Shown here one piece after another: positions 1 through 7,475 of a DNA stretch of 64,000 nt. Under the pieces are notes generated by a model. It was not told where the DNA came from, made no database searches, and saw nothing but the letters and a program-made list of their open reading frames with translations. The stretch spans positions 7,113,001 to 7,177,000 of the forward strand of contig NZ_CP023865.1 of the NCBI RefSeq assembly GCF_003711105.1. The letters run 5' to 3'. The position numbers were made by a program, and so were the translations under genes. Source of the stretch: Actinoplanes teichomyceticus ATCC 31121 (GTDB lineage: Bacteria > Actinomycetota > Actinomycetes > Mycobacteriales > Micromonosporaceae). Position 1 is the first letter of the stretch. Each line of letters begins with the position of its first letter.

Positions 1-61
1 TTCCGTCCTGCGCGCGGGTCCGGGCCGAGGCTGGTCCGGGGCGATGCCGGGCAGGGGGAGC

Positions 62-456
62 GGGTCCCCGGCGCGGAGCGGGTCCCCGGCGCGGAGCGGG
101 TCCCCGGCGCGGAGCAGGTCCCCGGCGCGGAGCAGGTCCCCGGCGCGGAGCAGGTCCCCGGCGCGGAGCAGGTCCCCGGCGCGGAGCGGGTCCCCGGCGC
201 GGAGCAGGTCCCCGGCGCGGAGCAGGTCCCCGGCGCGGAGCAGGTCCCCGGCGCGGAGCAGGTCCCCGGCGCGGAGCAGGTCCCCGGCGCGGAGCAGGTC
301 CCCGGCGCGGAGCGGGCCCCGGCGCGGAGCAGGTCCCCGGCGCGGAGCAGGTCCCCGGCGCGGAGCAGGTCCCCGGCGCGGAGCAGGTCCCCGGCGCGGA
401 GCAGGTCCCCGGCGCGGAGCAGGTCCCCGGCGCGGAGCAGGTCCCCGGCGCGGAGC
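62..456. repeat. 18-bp tandem repeat, 22 copies
   Basis: Head-to-tail copies of an 18-bp unit (RGGTCCCCGGCGCGGAGC) fill this stretch: 14 full copies at 62-313, one 17-bp copy at 314-330 that has lost its T, then 7 full copies at 331-456. The only recurrent variation is A or G at the first base. A degenerate 35-bp derivative follows at 457-491 and is partly repeated to about 525. The block lies beyond the 3' end of the minus-strand membrane protein gene at 595-1272. A frame stays open across the array, but the 17-bp copy shifts it and nothing else supports translation. It looks like a variable-number minisatellite. Confidence 0.95.
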
Positions 457-594
457 GGGCCCCCGGGCGGCGCGGGTCGCCGGCGCGGAGCGGGCCCCCG
501 GGCGGCGCGGGTCGCCGCGCGGCGCGGGTCGGTTCGGGGCGGCAGGTCCGGGGGCCGGGCCGGAGCAGCGGCGGACCGGGTGGAACCGGGCGTT

Positions 595-1272
595 TCAGGC
601 GACGGCCAGGCCCGCTGCCACGAGCAGGACCAGACCCGCCGGCAGATACGCCAGCGGCGGGCGCAGCCAGGCCTCCCGGCTGACCGGGGCGTTGCCGTCG
701 GCGGCGAACAGGCCGAACCCGGTCAGCGCCAGCCCCAGGGCGAGCAGGACCGCCGGCACGATGCCGCGGGCGGTGGCGTCGGCGGCGAAGGTCACCGTGG
801 CGAGCAACCGCAGCGCCGGGAGGAACAGGACGAGCATCGCTACCGCCAGGATCACCGAAGAGACCGGAGGGCGGGTCCGGTAGACCCCCTCGGCCGGGCG
901 CTCCGGGCCGACCGGGGGCACCAGGGCGGTCGGCCGGGCGGCCGGAGCCGCCGGTTCGGGCCGGGGTGACGGCTGGATCGCCGGATACTCCGGGCCGCGG
1001 ATCGGGATACGGCCTGATTCGTACGCCCCGCGCGGCTCCGGCGCGGCGACGCGTTGGTCGGGCAGCCGAACGCCGCCGGTGTCGTAGGCGGTGGCCGGGC
1101 GCTGCTCGGGCAGCCGAACGCCGCCGGTGTCGTACGGGCTCTTGGCCGGGGCGGGCGCGGGGGCGGCGTGCGCGCCGGAGGACTCCGGGTCACGCGGATA
1201 GCGGGGTGGATCGGTGTACCGGCTTCCGGAGTACCAGCTCGGGCCGGACTCGTCGGCGTAACGATGCTCCAC
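595..1272 (-). CDS. Proline-rich membrane protein, function unknown
   Basis: 225 aa; family not recognised. Residues 1-135 are rich in Pro, Ala, Arg and Tyr and look disordered and cytosolic. They contain the motif YDTGGVRLP twice (47-55 and 63-71) and a degenerate third copy near 83-91. The C-terminal third has three hydrophobic segments, at about 138-158, 171-191 and 206-225, so the protein ends almost inside the membrane. It is transcribed away from yraN across a 146-bp shared upstream region. It could be a small membrane scaffold whose tail binds a partner through the repeated motif; that is inference only. Coding is supported by the membrane segments and by a sensible ATG. Confidence 0.72.
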   Translation of the reverse strand: MEHRYADESGPSWYSGSRYTDPPRYPRDPESSGAHAAPAPAPAKSPYDTGGVRLPEQRPATAYDTGGVRLPDQRVAAPEPRGAYESGRIPIRGPEYPAIQPSPRPEPAAPAARPTALVPPVGPERPAEGVYRTRPPVSSVILAVAMLVLFLPALRLLATVTFAADATARGIVPAVLLALGLALTGFGLFAADGNAPVSREAWLRPPLAYLPAGLVLLVAAGLAVA

Positions 1273-1418
1273 GGATTCGCACCGTAGGCGAGCCTGGCCG
1301 TTCCGGCCACAGTTGAGGGCATATCACAACCGGACGTGGACCGTACGAAAATCCACAGTGACGCTGCGTCCACAGCATGATTCACAGCGAGTGACCCGGC
1401 CTGCCACGGTCCGGCGGC

Positions 1419-1778
1419 ATGACGACTCAGCGACGGGCGGTCGGGGCGTACGGCGAGCGACTCGCCGCCCGGCATCTGACGGACCGCGGCCTGCAGGTGC
1501 TGGCCCGCAACTGGCGATGCGCCGACGGCGAGGTCGACCTGATCCTGCGGGACGGCGACGACGTGGTGTTCTGCGAGGTGAAGACGCGGCGGACGGCGAC
1601 CTTCGGGCCGCCGGCCGCCGCGGTCGACCACCGCAAGGTACGCAAATTGCGGCAGCTCGCCGGCCGCTGGCTGGCCGAGTCCGGCACGCATGCCGGGCAG
1701 ATCCGCTTCGACGTGGTGGAGGTGCTCCCCCAGCCGCGCGGAGCCGCCCGGGTCGTGCACCTGCGGGCGGCGTTCTGA
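1419..1778 (+). CDS. yraN: YraN/UPF0102 family endonuclease-like protein
   Basis: 119 aa, the normal family length. The fold is a restriction-endonuclease-like (PD-(D/E)XK) core. Visible family marks are GERLAARHL near the N terminus, GEVDLILRD and then VVFCEVKTRR; the Asp of EVD and the Glu and Lys of EVK match the nuclease signature. Cellular role is unproven, although its neighbours comM and dprA suggest DNA processing. The stop codon overlaps the start of comM (ATGA at 1776-1780), so the genes should be translationally coupled. The ATG follows a 146-bp divergent region with no clear SD sequence. Confidence 0.93.
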   Translation: MTTQRRAVGAYGERLAARHLTDRGLQVLARNWRCADGEVDLILRDGDDVVFCEVKTRRTATFGPPAAAVDHRKVRKLRQLAGRWLAESGTHAGQIRFDVVEVLPQPRGAARVVHLRAAF

Positions 1779-3439
1779 TGAGCTACGCCCGGGTGCTCTG
1801 CGTCGGCCTGGTCGGGGTGACCGGCCGGCTGGTCGAGGTGGAGGCGGACCTCTCCGCCGGCCTGCCCGCCGTGGTGCTGACCGGCCTGCCGGACACCGCC
1901 CTGCACGAGGCACGCGACCGGGTCCGCGCCGCGGTGGTCAACAGCGGCCGGGACTGGCCGAACCGCCGGATCACGGTGAACCTGCTGCCGGCCGCCCTGC
2001 CCAAGCACGGCAGCGGTTTCGATCTGGCGATCGCCGCGGCGCTCCTGGCCGGCGCCGGCGATCTGCCCGCCGCGCCGTTGCAGGGCGTGGTGCTGCTCGG
2101 CGAGCTCGGCCTGGACGGCACGGTCCGCGGGGTGCGCGGCGTGCTGCCGATGGTGGCGGCCGCGGCGCGGGCCGGGATCACCCGGGTGATCGTGCCGCTG
2201 GCCAACGCCCGGGAGGCGACCGTGGTGCCCGGTGTGACGGTACGCGCCGTCGACTCGCTACGCCGCCTGGTCGACTTCGTCCACGGCGGCGACCGGCTGC
2301 TCGATCCGCCGCCCGAGTCGCCGCCCGCGCCGCTCTCCGGCCCCGACCTGGCCGACGTCGCCGGCCAGCCGCTCGGCCGGTACGCCCTGGAGATCGCCGC
2401 CGCGGGTGGCCACCATCTGGCCCTGTTCGGGCCACCGGGCGCGGGCAAGACGATGCTCGCCGAGCGCCTCCCGTCGATCCTGCCGGAGCTCGGCGACGAC
2501 GCGGCGCTGGAGGTGACCGCGCTGCAGTCGATCGCCGGGGTGCTGCCCCCGGGCAGTGGGCTGACCCGGCGGCCGCCGTTCCAGGCGCCGCACCACAGCT
2601 CCAGCACGGCCGCCCTGATCGGCGGCGGCAGCGGGCTGGTCCGGCCGGGCGCTCTCTCGCTGGCCCACCGGGGCGTGCTGTTCCTGGACGAGGCCCCGGA
2701 GATAGCCCGGGCCACGCTGCAGGCGTTGCGCCAGCCGCTGGAGAGCGGGCGGGTGGTGCTCGCCCGGGCGCGGGGCACGACCGAGTACCCGGCGCGGGTC
2801 CAGCTGGTGCTGGCGGCCAACCCGTGCCCGTGCGCGTCGACAGCCGGCGACCAGCACTGCGCCTGCAGCCCCCTGGTGCGGCGTCGCTACCTGGGCCGGC
2901 TGTCCGGGCCGCTGCTGGACCGCATCGACATCCGGATCGACCTGCTGCCGCTGCGGGCCGCGCAGCTGATGACCGCCGAGGCGCCGGCCGAGTCGTCCGC
3001 GCTGGTGGCCGAGCGGGTGGCCCGGGCCCGGTCGGCGGCCGCGCGCCGGTGGGCGGCGGACGGCTGGCGGGTCAACGCCGAGGTACCCGGGCCGCACTTG
3101 CGGCGGCCGCCGTGGTTGCTGCCGGGGCGCGACACCGCGGTGCTGCGGGACGCGCTCGACCGGGGGACGGTCTCGGCACGCGGCTTCGACCGGGTGCTCC
3201 GGCTGTCCTGGACGATCGCCGATCTGGACGGGCGGGACCGGCCGGGTGAGGCGGACGTGGCCGAGGCGCTGCAGTTGCGGACCGGGGAGACCGGATCCGC
3301 GGCGGCGCGGCCGGTGAGCCGCTCGCGGGCCGCGTCGCGCCGCTCGTCCAGCGCCGGCGGCGTCCCGCGATCACCGGCCCGCGACGGCTCGGCCGCCCCG
3401 GGCTCTCCGGCCGCTCCCGGACCGGTGGCGCCGTGCTGA
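1778..3439 (+). CDS. comM: ComM/YifB-type AAA+ Mg-chelatase-like ATPase
   Basis: 553 aa. The N-terminal half is a Lon-protease-like domain (ChlI). The ATPase follows, with Walker A GPPGAGKT at about residues 218-225, a Walker B region reading VLFLDEAPE, and the cysteine-rich ANPCPC segment typical of YifB/ComM. The last roughly 45 residues are Ser/Arg/Ala/Pro-rich. ComM proteins are hexameric helicases that promote branch migration during natural transformation, so a role in recombination of incoming single-stranded DNA is likely by family. It begins at the ATGA overlap with yraN and its last 7 bp overlap dprA. Confidence 0.95.
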   Translation: MSYARVLCVGLVGVTGRLVEVEADLSAGLPAVVLTGLPDTALHEARDRVRAAVVNSGRDWPNRRITVNLLPAALPKHGSGFDLAIAAALLAGAGDLPAAPLQGVVLLGELGLDGTVRGVRGVLPMVAAAARAGITRVIVPLANAREATVVPGVTVRAVDSLRRLVDFVHGGDRLLDPPPESPPAPLSGPDLADVAGQPLGRYALEIAAAGGHHLALFGPPGAGKTMLAERLPSILPELGDDAALEVTALQSIAGVLPPGSGLTRRPPFQAPHHSSSTAALIGGGSGLVRPGALSLAHRGVLFLDEAPEIARATLQALRQPLESGRVVLARARGTTEYPARVQLVLAANPCPCASTAGDQHCACSPLVRRRYLGRLSGPLLDRIDIRIDLLPLRAAQLMTAEAPAESSALVAERVARARSAAARRWAADGWRVNAEVPGPHLRRPPWLLPGRDTAVLRDALDRGTVSARGFDRVLRLSWTIADLDGRDRPGEADVAEALQLRTGETGSAAARPVSRSRAASRRSSSAGGVPRSPARDGSAAPGSPAAPGPVAPC

Positions 3440-4620
3440 CCGGGCCGGGCAGTCACGCCGACCGGGTGGCCCGGGTCGCGCTCACCTGGCTCGCCGAGCC
3501 GGGCCACCGGGCGGTCTGGACGCTGGTCCAGCAGGCCGGCGCCCCGGCCACCCTGGACCGGCTGCTACGCGGCGACATCCCGAGCGGTGCTCTGCGAGCC
3601 GCGGTGACCGCCCGCTCCGCGGCCGGCGACGCCCGGCGGATGGCGGAGATCGCGCTGCGCCGGGCCGACCGGATCGGCGCCCGCCTGGTGGTGCCCGCGG
3701 ACGCGGAGTGGCCGGCCCGGGTCGACGCGCTCGCCACCCTGGAGCTCGACAGCGGTGGGCGGGTCAACCGGGACACCCGGCCGCCGCTCTGCTTCTGGGT
3801 GCGCGGCGAGCCGCCGCTGGGCGCGACCCTGGAACGGTCGGTGGCGATCGTCGGCGCGCGGGCGGCGACCGGTTACGGCGTGCACGTGACCAGCGATCTG
3901 GCGTACGGGCTGGTGGAGCGGGGCTGGACGGTGGTGTCGGGCGGGGCGTTCGGCATCGACGCGGCGGCCCATCACGGGGCGCTCGCCGGGGGCGGGACGA
4001 CCGTGGCGGTGCTCGCCTGCGGGGTGGACCGGCCGTACCCGGCGGGCAACTCGACGATGTTCACCCGGATCGCCGAGCGCGGCCTGCTGATCAGCGAATG
4101 GCCGCCGGGCGCCGAACCGCTGCGGCACCGTTTCCTGATCCGCAACCGGGTGATCGCGGCGGCGACCGCGGGCACCGTCGTGGTCGAGGCCGCGGCGCGC
4201 AGCGGGGCGACCCAGACGATGAGCCGGGTGCTGGCCCTGGACCGGCCGGCGATGGTGGTACCCGGACCGGTCACGTCCGCGATGTCGGTCGGCTGTCACG
4301 AGTTGCTGCGGAGCCACCCGCCGGCGCGGCTGGTCACCTCGGCCGCCGACGTGCTGGAGGAGGTGGGCCGGATCGGTGAGTACCTGGAGCCCGCGCCACG
4401 GGGGCCCGAACGGGTCCGGGACCGGCTGGACGAGGAGTCCGCGCTGATCCTGGAGGCGGTCCCGCGCCGGGGCGCGGTGACACCGGAGGAGCTGGCGGCG
4501 GAGGCGCGGCTGGACCTGCGTACGGTGCTGCGCCGGCTGTCCCTGCTGGAAGCCGCCGGCCTGGTGGTTCGGACCGGGTCCGGGATCACGTTGGCGCCTC
4601 GCGGGAGGCCGGCCGACTGA
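3433..4620 (+). CDS. dprA: DNA-processing protein DprA
   Basis: 395 aa. The Rossmann-like DprA domain occupies roughly residues 110-315, with VAIVGARAATGYG, SGGAFGIDAAAHHGAL and RFLIRNRVIAA, which match the single-strand-DNA- and RecA-loading fold. The C-terminal 70 residues form a winged-helix domain (DLRTVLRRLSLLEAAGLV). The start is GTG 3433, inside the end of comM. DprA hands ssDNA to RecA during transformation or other ssDNA processing. Downstream, an accessory patch interrupts the usual dprA-to-recombinase spacing. Confidence 0.95.
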   Translation: MLTGPGSHADRVARVALTWLAEPGHRAVWTLVQQAGAPATLDRLLRGDIPSGALRAAVTARSAAGDARRMAEIALRRADRIGARLVVPADAEWPARVDALATLELDSGGRVNRDTRPPLCFWVRGEPPLGATLERSVAIVGARAATGYGVHVTSDLAYGLVERGWTVVSGGAFGIDAAAHHGALAGGGTTVAVLACGVDRPYPAGNSTMFTRIAERGLLISEWPPGAEPLRHRFLIRNRVIAAATAGTVVVEAAARSGATQTMSRVLALDRPAMVVPGPVTSAMSVGCHELLRSHPPARLVTSAADVLEEVGRIGEYLEPAPRGPERVRDRLDEESALILEAVPRRGAVTPEELAAEARLDLRTVLRRLSLLEAAGLVVRTGSGITLAPRGRPAD

Positions 4621-4835
4621 GGTCAGCCACCCGATCGGTGGAAAGATCCCACGCCCGGGGCGGCGATGCGCCGTCGCGCTCACCCACCGCGGACAGCGGC
4701 ACGATCCGTCGCCGCGTCCGGCGCCGGCCGGCCGGGCACCGCCGGCCGGCCGCAACCCCGGCGTACGCCGCCCGGCGCGCCGGTGGCCGGGCACCGCGTC
4801 GCGGCCGGTGAGGGCGCGCCGTCCCGGACCGCCCG

Positions 4836-5066
4836 GGGCTGCTCCGGTCCGCGCTCATACCGACCTCAGCCCCGAGGCCCCGTCCCGGACCGGCGAGGCG
4901 CCGCCGGAACCCCACAGGGCTGCTCCGGTCCGCGCTCATACCGACCTCAGCCCCGAGGCCCCGTCCCGGACCGGCGAGGCGCCGCCGGAACCCCACAGGG
5001 CTGCTCCGGTCCGCGCTCATACCGACCTCAGCCCCGAGGCGCCGTCCCGGACCGCACGGGCTGCTC
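4836..5066. repeat. 81-bp tandem repeat, about 2.8 copies
   Basis: The same 81-bp unit starts at 4836, 4917 and 4998. The third copy is cut after about 60 bp but is followed by the first nine bases of the unit again, ending at the stop of the AlpA-like gene. Copies 1 and 2 are essentially identical. The unit is a multiple of three and lacks stops in at least one frame on each strand, so open frames cross it both ways, but neither looks like a real protein. The preceding 4621-4835 holds nothing I recognise. Confidence 0.93.
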
Positions 5067-5274
5067 AATCCTCGGATTCGTCCAGGTCACGACGGTGAAC
5101 CTTCATCCACGCCTCGACGTCCTCGGTCAGCCACACCTTGCCCTGCGCCAGGTCGGCGACCGGCTTGGGAAAGTCCGCGCGGCTGGTGATCTGGTACGCC
5201 CGCTGGCGGCTGACACCACCCAGGCGGATGCGGATCTCGTGTGCGCCCATGAGGCGGATCGGCTTCACTCCCAC
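5065..5274 (-). CDS. AlpA/MerR-type small helix-turn-helix protein
   Basis: 69 aa. The sequence around GAHEIRIRLGGVSRQRAYQ, with a following ADFPKPVADLAQGKVWLTED, is the winged-helix pattern of AlpA/excisionase-like DNA-binding proteins: recognition helix after GVSRQR, and a wing ending in W at the edge of the domain. No other domain is present. The GTG at 5274 gives the longest form; an in-frame ATG at 5250 would still leave the full HTH and may be the true start. It is divergent from the gene at 5358, and the shared region holds a triple CTAG operator-like array. A repressor or excisionase role is likely by family; its target is not shown. Confidence 0.82.
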   Translation of the reverse strand: MGVKPIRLMGAHEIRIRLGGVSRQRAYQITSRADFPKPVADLAQGKVWLTEDVEAWMKVHRRDLDESED

Positions 5275-5324
5275 ACGATCGACCGTAGGCGTGAGACTAT
5301 TAGGCGCTCAGCACCTTGGCAGGA

Positions 5325-5370
5325 GACATCTAGTCGTTCGCGTTCTAGAATCGCCGCATGTCTAGATGTC
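5325..5370. promoter_or_regulatory. Divergent control region with inverted CTAG repeats
   Basis: A 9-bp inverted repeat, GACATCTAG at 5325-5333 and CTAGATGTC at 5362-5370, flanks a central palindrome TTCTAGAA at 5343-5350. The three CTAG cores are 15 and 17 bp apart. TAGAAT at 5346-5351 sits 6 bp before the ATG of the gene at 5358 and could be a -10 for a leaderless transcript. The array lies between two divergent genes, one encoding an HTH protein, so it is a good candidate operator. CTAG is usually rare in such genomes, which makes three in 36 bp stand out. Confidence 0.6.
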
Positions 5371-5786
5371 GCGTGACTACTGACCCGGTGCCGGTTTCGC
5401 CTAGTCATCGCCGCGACTGGCGAACCCTGTGGCGTCGATGCCGGTGCGGGTTGCCGGCCCCGTGCGTCGATCGGCTGGTTCCACAAACGGCCATGCCGTA
5501 CCCGGCACGGGGCTCTGCCCCGGTGCGGCAACCGGCGCCCGCGCAACACGACAACTCCATGCCGGAGCCGCAAAAGCCCCGCCCGGCCACGCCACCCAGG
5601 CCGGCAAACGCCCGGCCCGACCGGGCGGAGCGGCCGGGGCAGCGCGTGGCAGCGCCCTCCCCGCACCCCCGGCACGCGGAGCGGAATGCGGGACGCGCCG
5701 GGAACCTGACGCCCGGGCAGCGAAGCCGTGCCGGTTGCAACGACCCGTTCAAGAACCACTCGCACCGGCGCCGTGATCACCACTGA
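5358..5786 (+). CDS. CRCG-motif small protein, function unknown
   Basis: 142 aa. The N-terminal 40 residues carry HRRDWRTLWRRCRCGLPAPC, a cysteine-containing motif I associate with many small Micromonosporaceae proteins. The remainder is Pro/Ala/Arg-rich, probably disordered, and ends in a His/Arg cluster. Three cysteines (C-R-C and A-P-C) could bind metal. No SD sequence precedes the ATG, but a possible -10 lies 6 bp upstream, suggesting a leaderless message. Its start lies inside the CTAG operator-like array, so it should be controlled together with or by the divergent AlpA-like protein. Coding is supported by the motif and by its pairing with the next gene; function is unknown. Confidence 0.65.
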   Translation: MSRCRVTTDPVPVSPSHRRDWRTLWRRCRCGLPAPCVDRLVPQTAMPYPARGSAPVRQPAPAQHDNSMPEPQKPRPATPPRPANARPDRAERPGQRVAAPSPHPRHAERNAGRAGNLTPGQRSRAGCNDPFKNHSHRRRDHH

Positions 5787-5931
5787 CCACCGGCCGAAGG
5801 GGCGCGCCATCCGGACGGAACGACCTGTTCGGGGAACGCCGTCGCGCGATGAGCACGGGATCGCGCCCGCGCGACGGCCCGGGCCGGATTGCGGGGAAGT
5901 CGTTGACCAGGGCCGGATTTCGGGGGGACTG

Positions 5932-6186
5932 TTGACCACCACACAAGAGACCGAACACCTGCACCACCGGCCGGACTGGAACTGCCACGTCTGCGGCTCG
6001 CCATGGCCATGCCCCATCGCCCGATCACGGCTGCTGCACGAGTACCGCGCCTTGCCGTCGATGCTGCGGATCTACCTGTCCGCGCAGATGTACGAGGCGC
6101 TCGAAGACATCATCGCCGGCGGCGCCACCCCACCGATCAACCTGTACGAACGGTTTCTCGGCTGGGCCCAGCAGAGCCACCCATGA
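5932..6186 (+). CDS. Small W-C-x2-C-G zinc-ribbon-like protein
   Basis: 84 aa from TTG 5932, chosen because GGGGGA lies just upstream; a longer frame exists but has poor coding character. The core is DWNCHVCGSPWPC followed by a helical ARSRLLHEYRALPSMLRIYL and a C-terminal LYERFLGW. The CxxC plus a third Cys suggests metal binding. I recall similar proteins in Micromonosporaceae, sometimes mislabelled flavin reductase; nothing here supports flavin chemistry. The 30 bp before the start are an imperfect copy of the preceding 30 bp, so the ribosome-binding region is duplicated. A perfect 15-bp hairpin follows the stop. Confidence 0.75.
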   Translation: MTTTQETEHLHHRPDWNCHVCGSPWPCPIARSRLLHEYRALPSMLRIYLSAQMYEALEDIIAGGATPPINLYERFLGWAQQSHP

Positions 6187-6204
6187 CGCCGATGACGACG
6201 CATC

Positions 6205-6238
6205 GGCATTGCCCGGCCCTGTCGGGCCGGGCAATGCC
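6205..6238 (+). terminator. Perfect 15-bp hairpin after the W-C..C-G gene
   Basis: GGCATTGCCCGGCCC at 6205-6219 pairs without mismatch to 6224-6238 across a 4-base loop, TGTC. It begins 18 bp after the stop at 6186. No T-run follows, as is common for terminators in high-GC actinobacteria. Confidence 0.75.
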
Positions 6239-6325
6239 GGGCCGGCGTCGCGCTTCCACACGAGCTGGATCCCGCACCCGGCGCCGGCACGCGTTGAGCA
6301 CAGCCCGGCGAGACGGGCGACGGCC

Positions 6326-6525
6326 GCGCCCACCAATCCCTCGACCCGCATGGCGAAACGGGCGGCAGGCGCGCCCCAGTCCCTCGACCCGCATGGCGAA
6401 GACGGCGACGGTCGCGCCCAGCAATCCCTCGACCCGCATGGCGAAACGGACGGCAGCCGGGTCCAGCAGTCTCTCGATCCGCGTGGCGAAACGGGCGACG
6501 GCCGCGCCCAGCAGTCTTCGACCAG
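6326..6525. repeat. 43-45-bp degenerate tandem repeat, 4-5 copies
   Basis: The core TCGACCCGCATGGCGAA recurs at 6341, 6384, 6429 and (as TCGATCCGCGTGGCGAA) 6474, with a decayed copy near 6518. The unit length drifts between 43 and 45 bp, so no frame is kept and I do not call a gene. It fills most of the gap between the hairpin at 6205-6238 and the GntR gene. Confidence 0.88.
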
Positions 6526-6642
6526 CCTGGCAAAGCCGCCGCCCGCCCCACCGCCCGGGTCCGGCTCGGCCTTCCCGGTGCGACACCGCCATCATAGTGA
6601 TATAGGTCTGTAGGTACAACGGGACGGAGCATCGTGATCACG

Positions 6643-6667
6643 TAAAATAGTGGCCATGATCGATCAT
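6643..6667 (+). promoter_or_regulatory. Putative -10 and start-codon palindrome of the GntR gene
   Basis: TAAAAT at 6643-6648 lies 7 bp before ATG 6656, the spacing expected for a leaderless transcript; no SD sequence is present. The start codon itself forms the first half of a 12-bp perfect palindrome, ATGATCGATCAT, at 6656-6667. That is a plausible autoregulatory site, since GntR dimers bind palindromes. Both assignments are inference from sequence. Confidence 0.5.
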
Positions 6668-7060
6668 TCGGCGGACCGGGCGGTCTTTCGGCAGTTGGCT
6701 GACCTGCTGCGGGATCGCATCAAGTCCGGCGAGCTGGGTCCCGGTGAGCCGCTGCCCAGCGAGCTGCGCCTGGTTCAGGACTACGGGATCAGCAGGACCA
6801 CGGTGCGGCAGGCGATCGGGCAGCTGCGGACCGAGGGACTGGTCACGGTGGACCGACCACGGGGGACGTTCGTCCGGGTGCCGGAGCCGGTGCAGGTGAT
6901 TCCGCTGGCCCGCGGCGAACGCGTCGGCGCCCGGATGCCGACCGACGCCGAGCGCCGGAAGCACCGTCTCGGCGAAGGCGTGCCGGTGCTGGTGGTGACC
7001 GCCGCGGACGGCGCCGAGACCGTGCACCCGGCCGACCGGGTTCAGCTCACCCGCCCCTGA
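6656..7060 (+). CDS. GntR-family regulator with shortened effector domain
   Basis: 134 aa. Residues 5-72 are a standard GntR winged helix (FRQLADLLRDRIKSGELGPG, then PLPSELRLVQDYGISRTTVR and TEGLVTVDRPRGTFV). The remaining 60 residues are far shorter than a full HutC/UTRA effector domain of about 150 aa, so ligand sensing may be lost or reduced. An in-frame GTG at 6650 is possible, but ATG 6656 fits the -10. It may control its own gene and the neighbouring small genes. I associate this small GntR form with the Micromonosporaceae cassette to which the two preceding genes belong. Confidence 0.88.
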   Translation: MIDHSADRAVFRQLADLLRDRIKSGELGPGEPLPSELRLVQDYGISRTTVRQAIGQLRTEGLVTVDRPRGTFVRVPEPVQVIPLARGERVGARMPTDAERRKHRLGEGVPVLVVTAADGAETVHPADRVQLTRP

Positions 7061-7309
7061 GCAGCGGCGCGGCACCCCCAGCCGGCGCGGCTGAACCGAT
7101 CCGACCGTTCCGAGCGCGGCCCGGCGAGCCGGGTGGCCTCTCTGGGCGGGTGGGCCCGTGGGTGACCGACGCGCTGCTGGTGGTCGAGCAGTTCGAGGAG
7201 CTGTTCACGCGCGGCGGCACGCTGAGCCATGCGGTCGCGGCGGGGCGTCGCGGGTGACGATGTCGATGCGCCCGGCGGGGCTGGCTCGACCCCGCGGCTT
7301 CGCACGGCG

Positions 7310-7405
7310 TCCCCCGGAACAACGGCTCCCACCGCGCGGCCTCGCACCGCGCCCCGGAACAACGACTCCCACCGCGCGGCCTCGCACCGCGCCTCCCGGA
7401 AACAG
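7310..7405. repeat. 40-42-bp direct repeat between gntR and xerC
   Basis: CCCGGAACAACGGCTCCCACCG-type units recur with GGAAC or GGAAA at 7316, 7356 and 7398; the first two copies are nearly identical. The whole interval 7061-7475 has no convincing gene on either strand: long open frames cross it but lack family motifs and show only GC-driven openness. Confidence 0.8.
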
Positions 7406-7475
7406 CGGCTCCGCCACGGCTCGCCGGGCGTGCCAGCAGCAGCCGGCCGGAGGGGTTCACGGCACACTGGACGCC

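Noticed and set aside
44..883. 279-codon open frame over the 18-bp repeat encoding SPARSR and GPRRGA repeats
   Set aside because: It arises from a stop-free repeat, changes phase at the 17-bp copy, overlaps a better gene on the other strand and has no supported start.
4586..5068. Minus-strand frame through the 81-bp repeat with a 27-residue repeat
   Set aside because: Openness follows from the repeat; the plus strand is equally open, there is no SD, and it overlaps the dprA end.
5265..6017. 250-codon minus-strand frame opposite the CRCG gene
   Set aside because: No family motif, and it covers the operator region and genes with recognisable motifs on the plus strand.
6209..6613. Plus-strand frame with SLDPHGE repeats
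   Set aside because: The repeat period wanders between 43 and 45 bp, so frame is not preserved by the repeat; no start signal.
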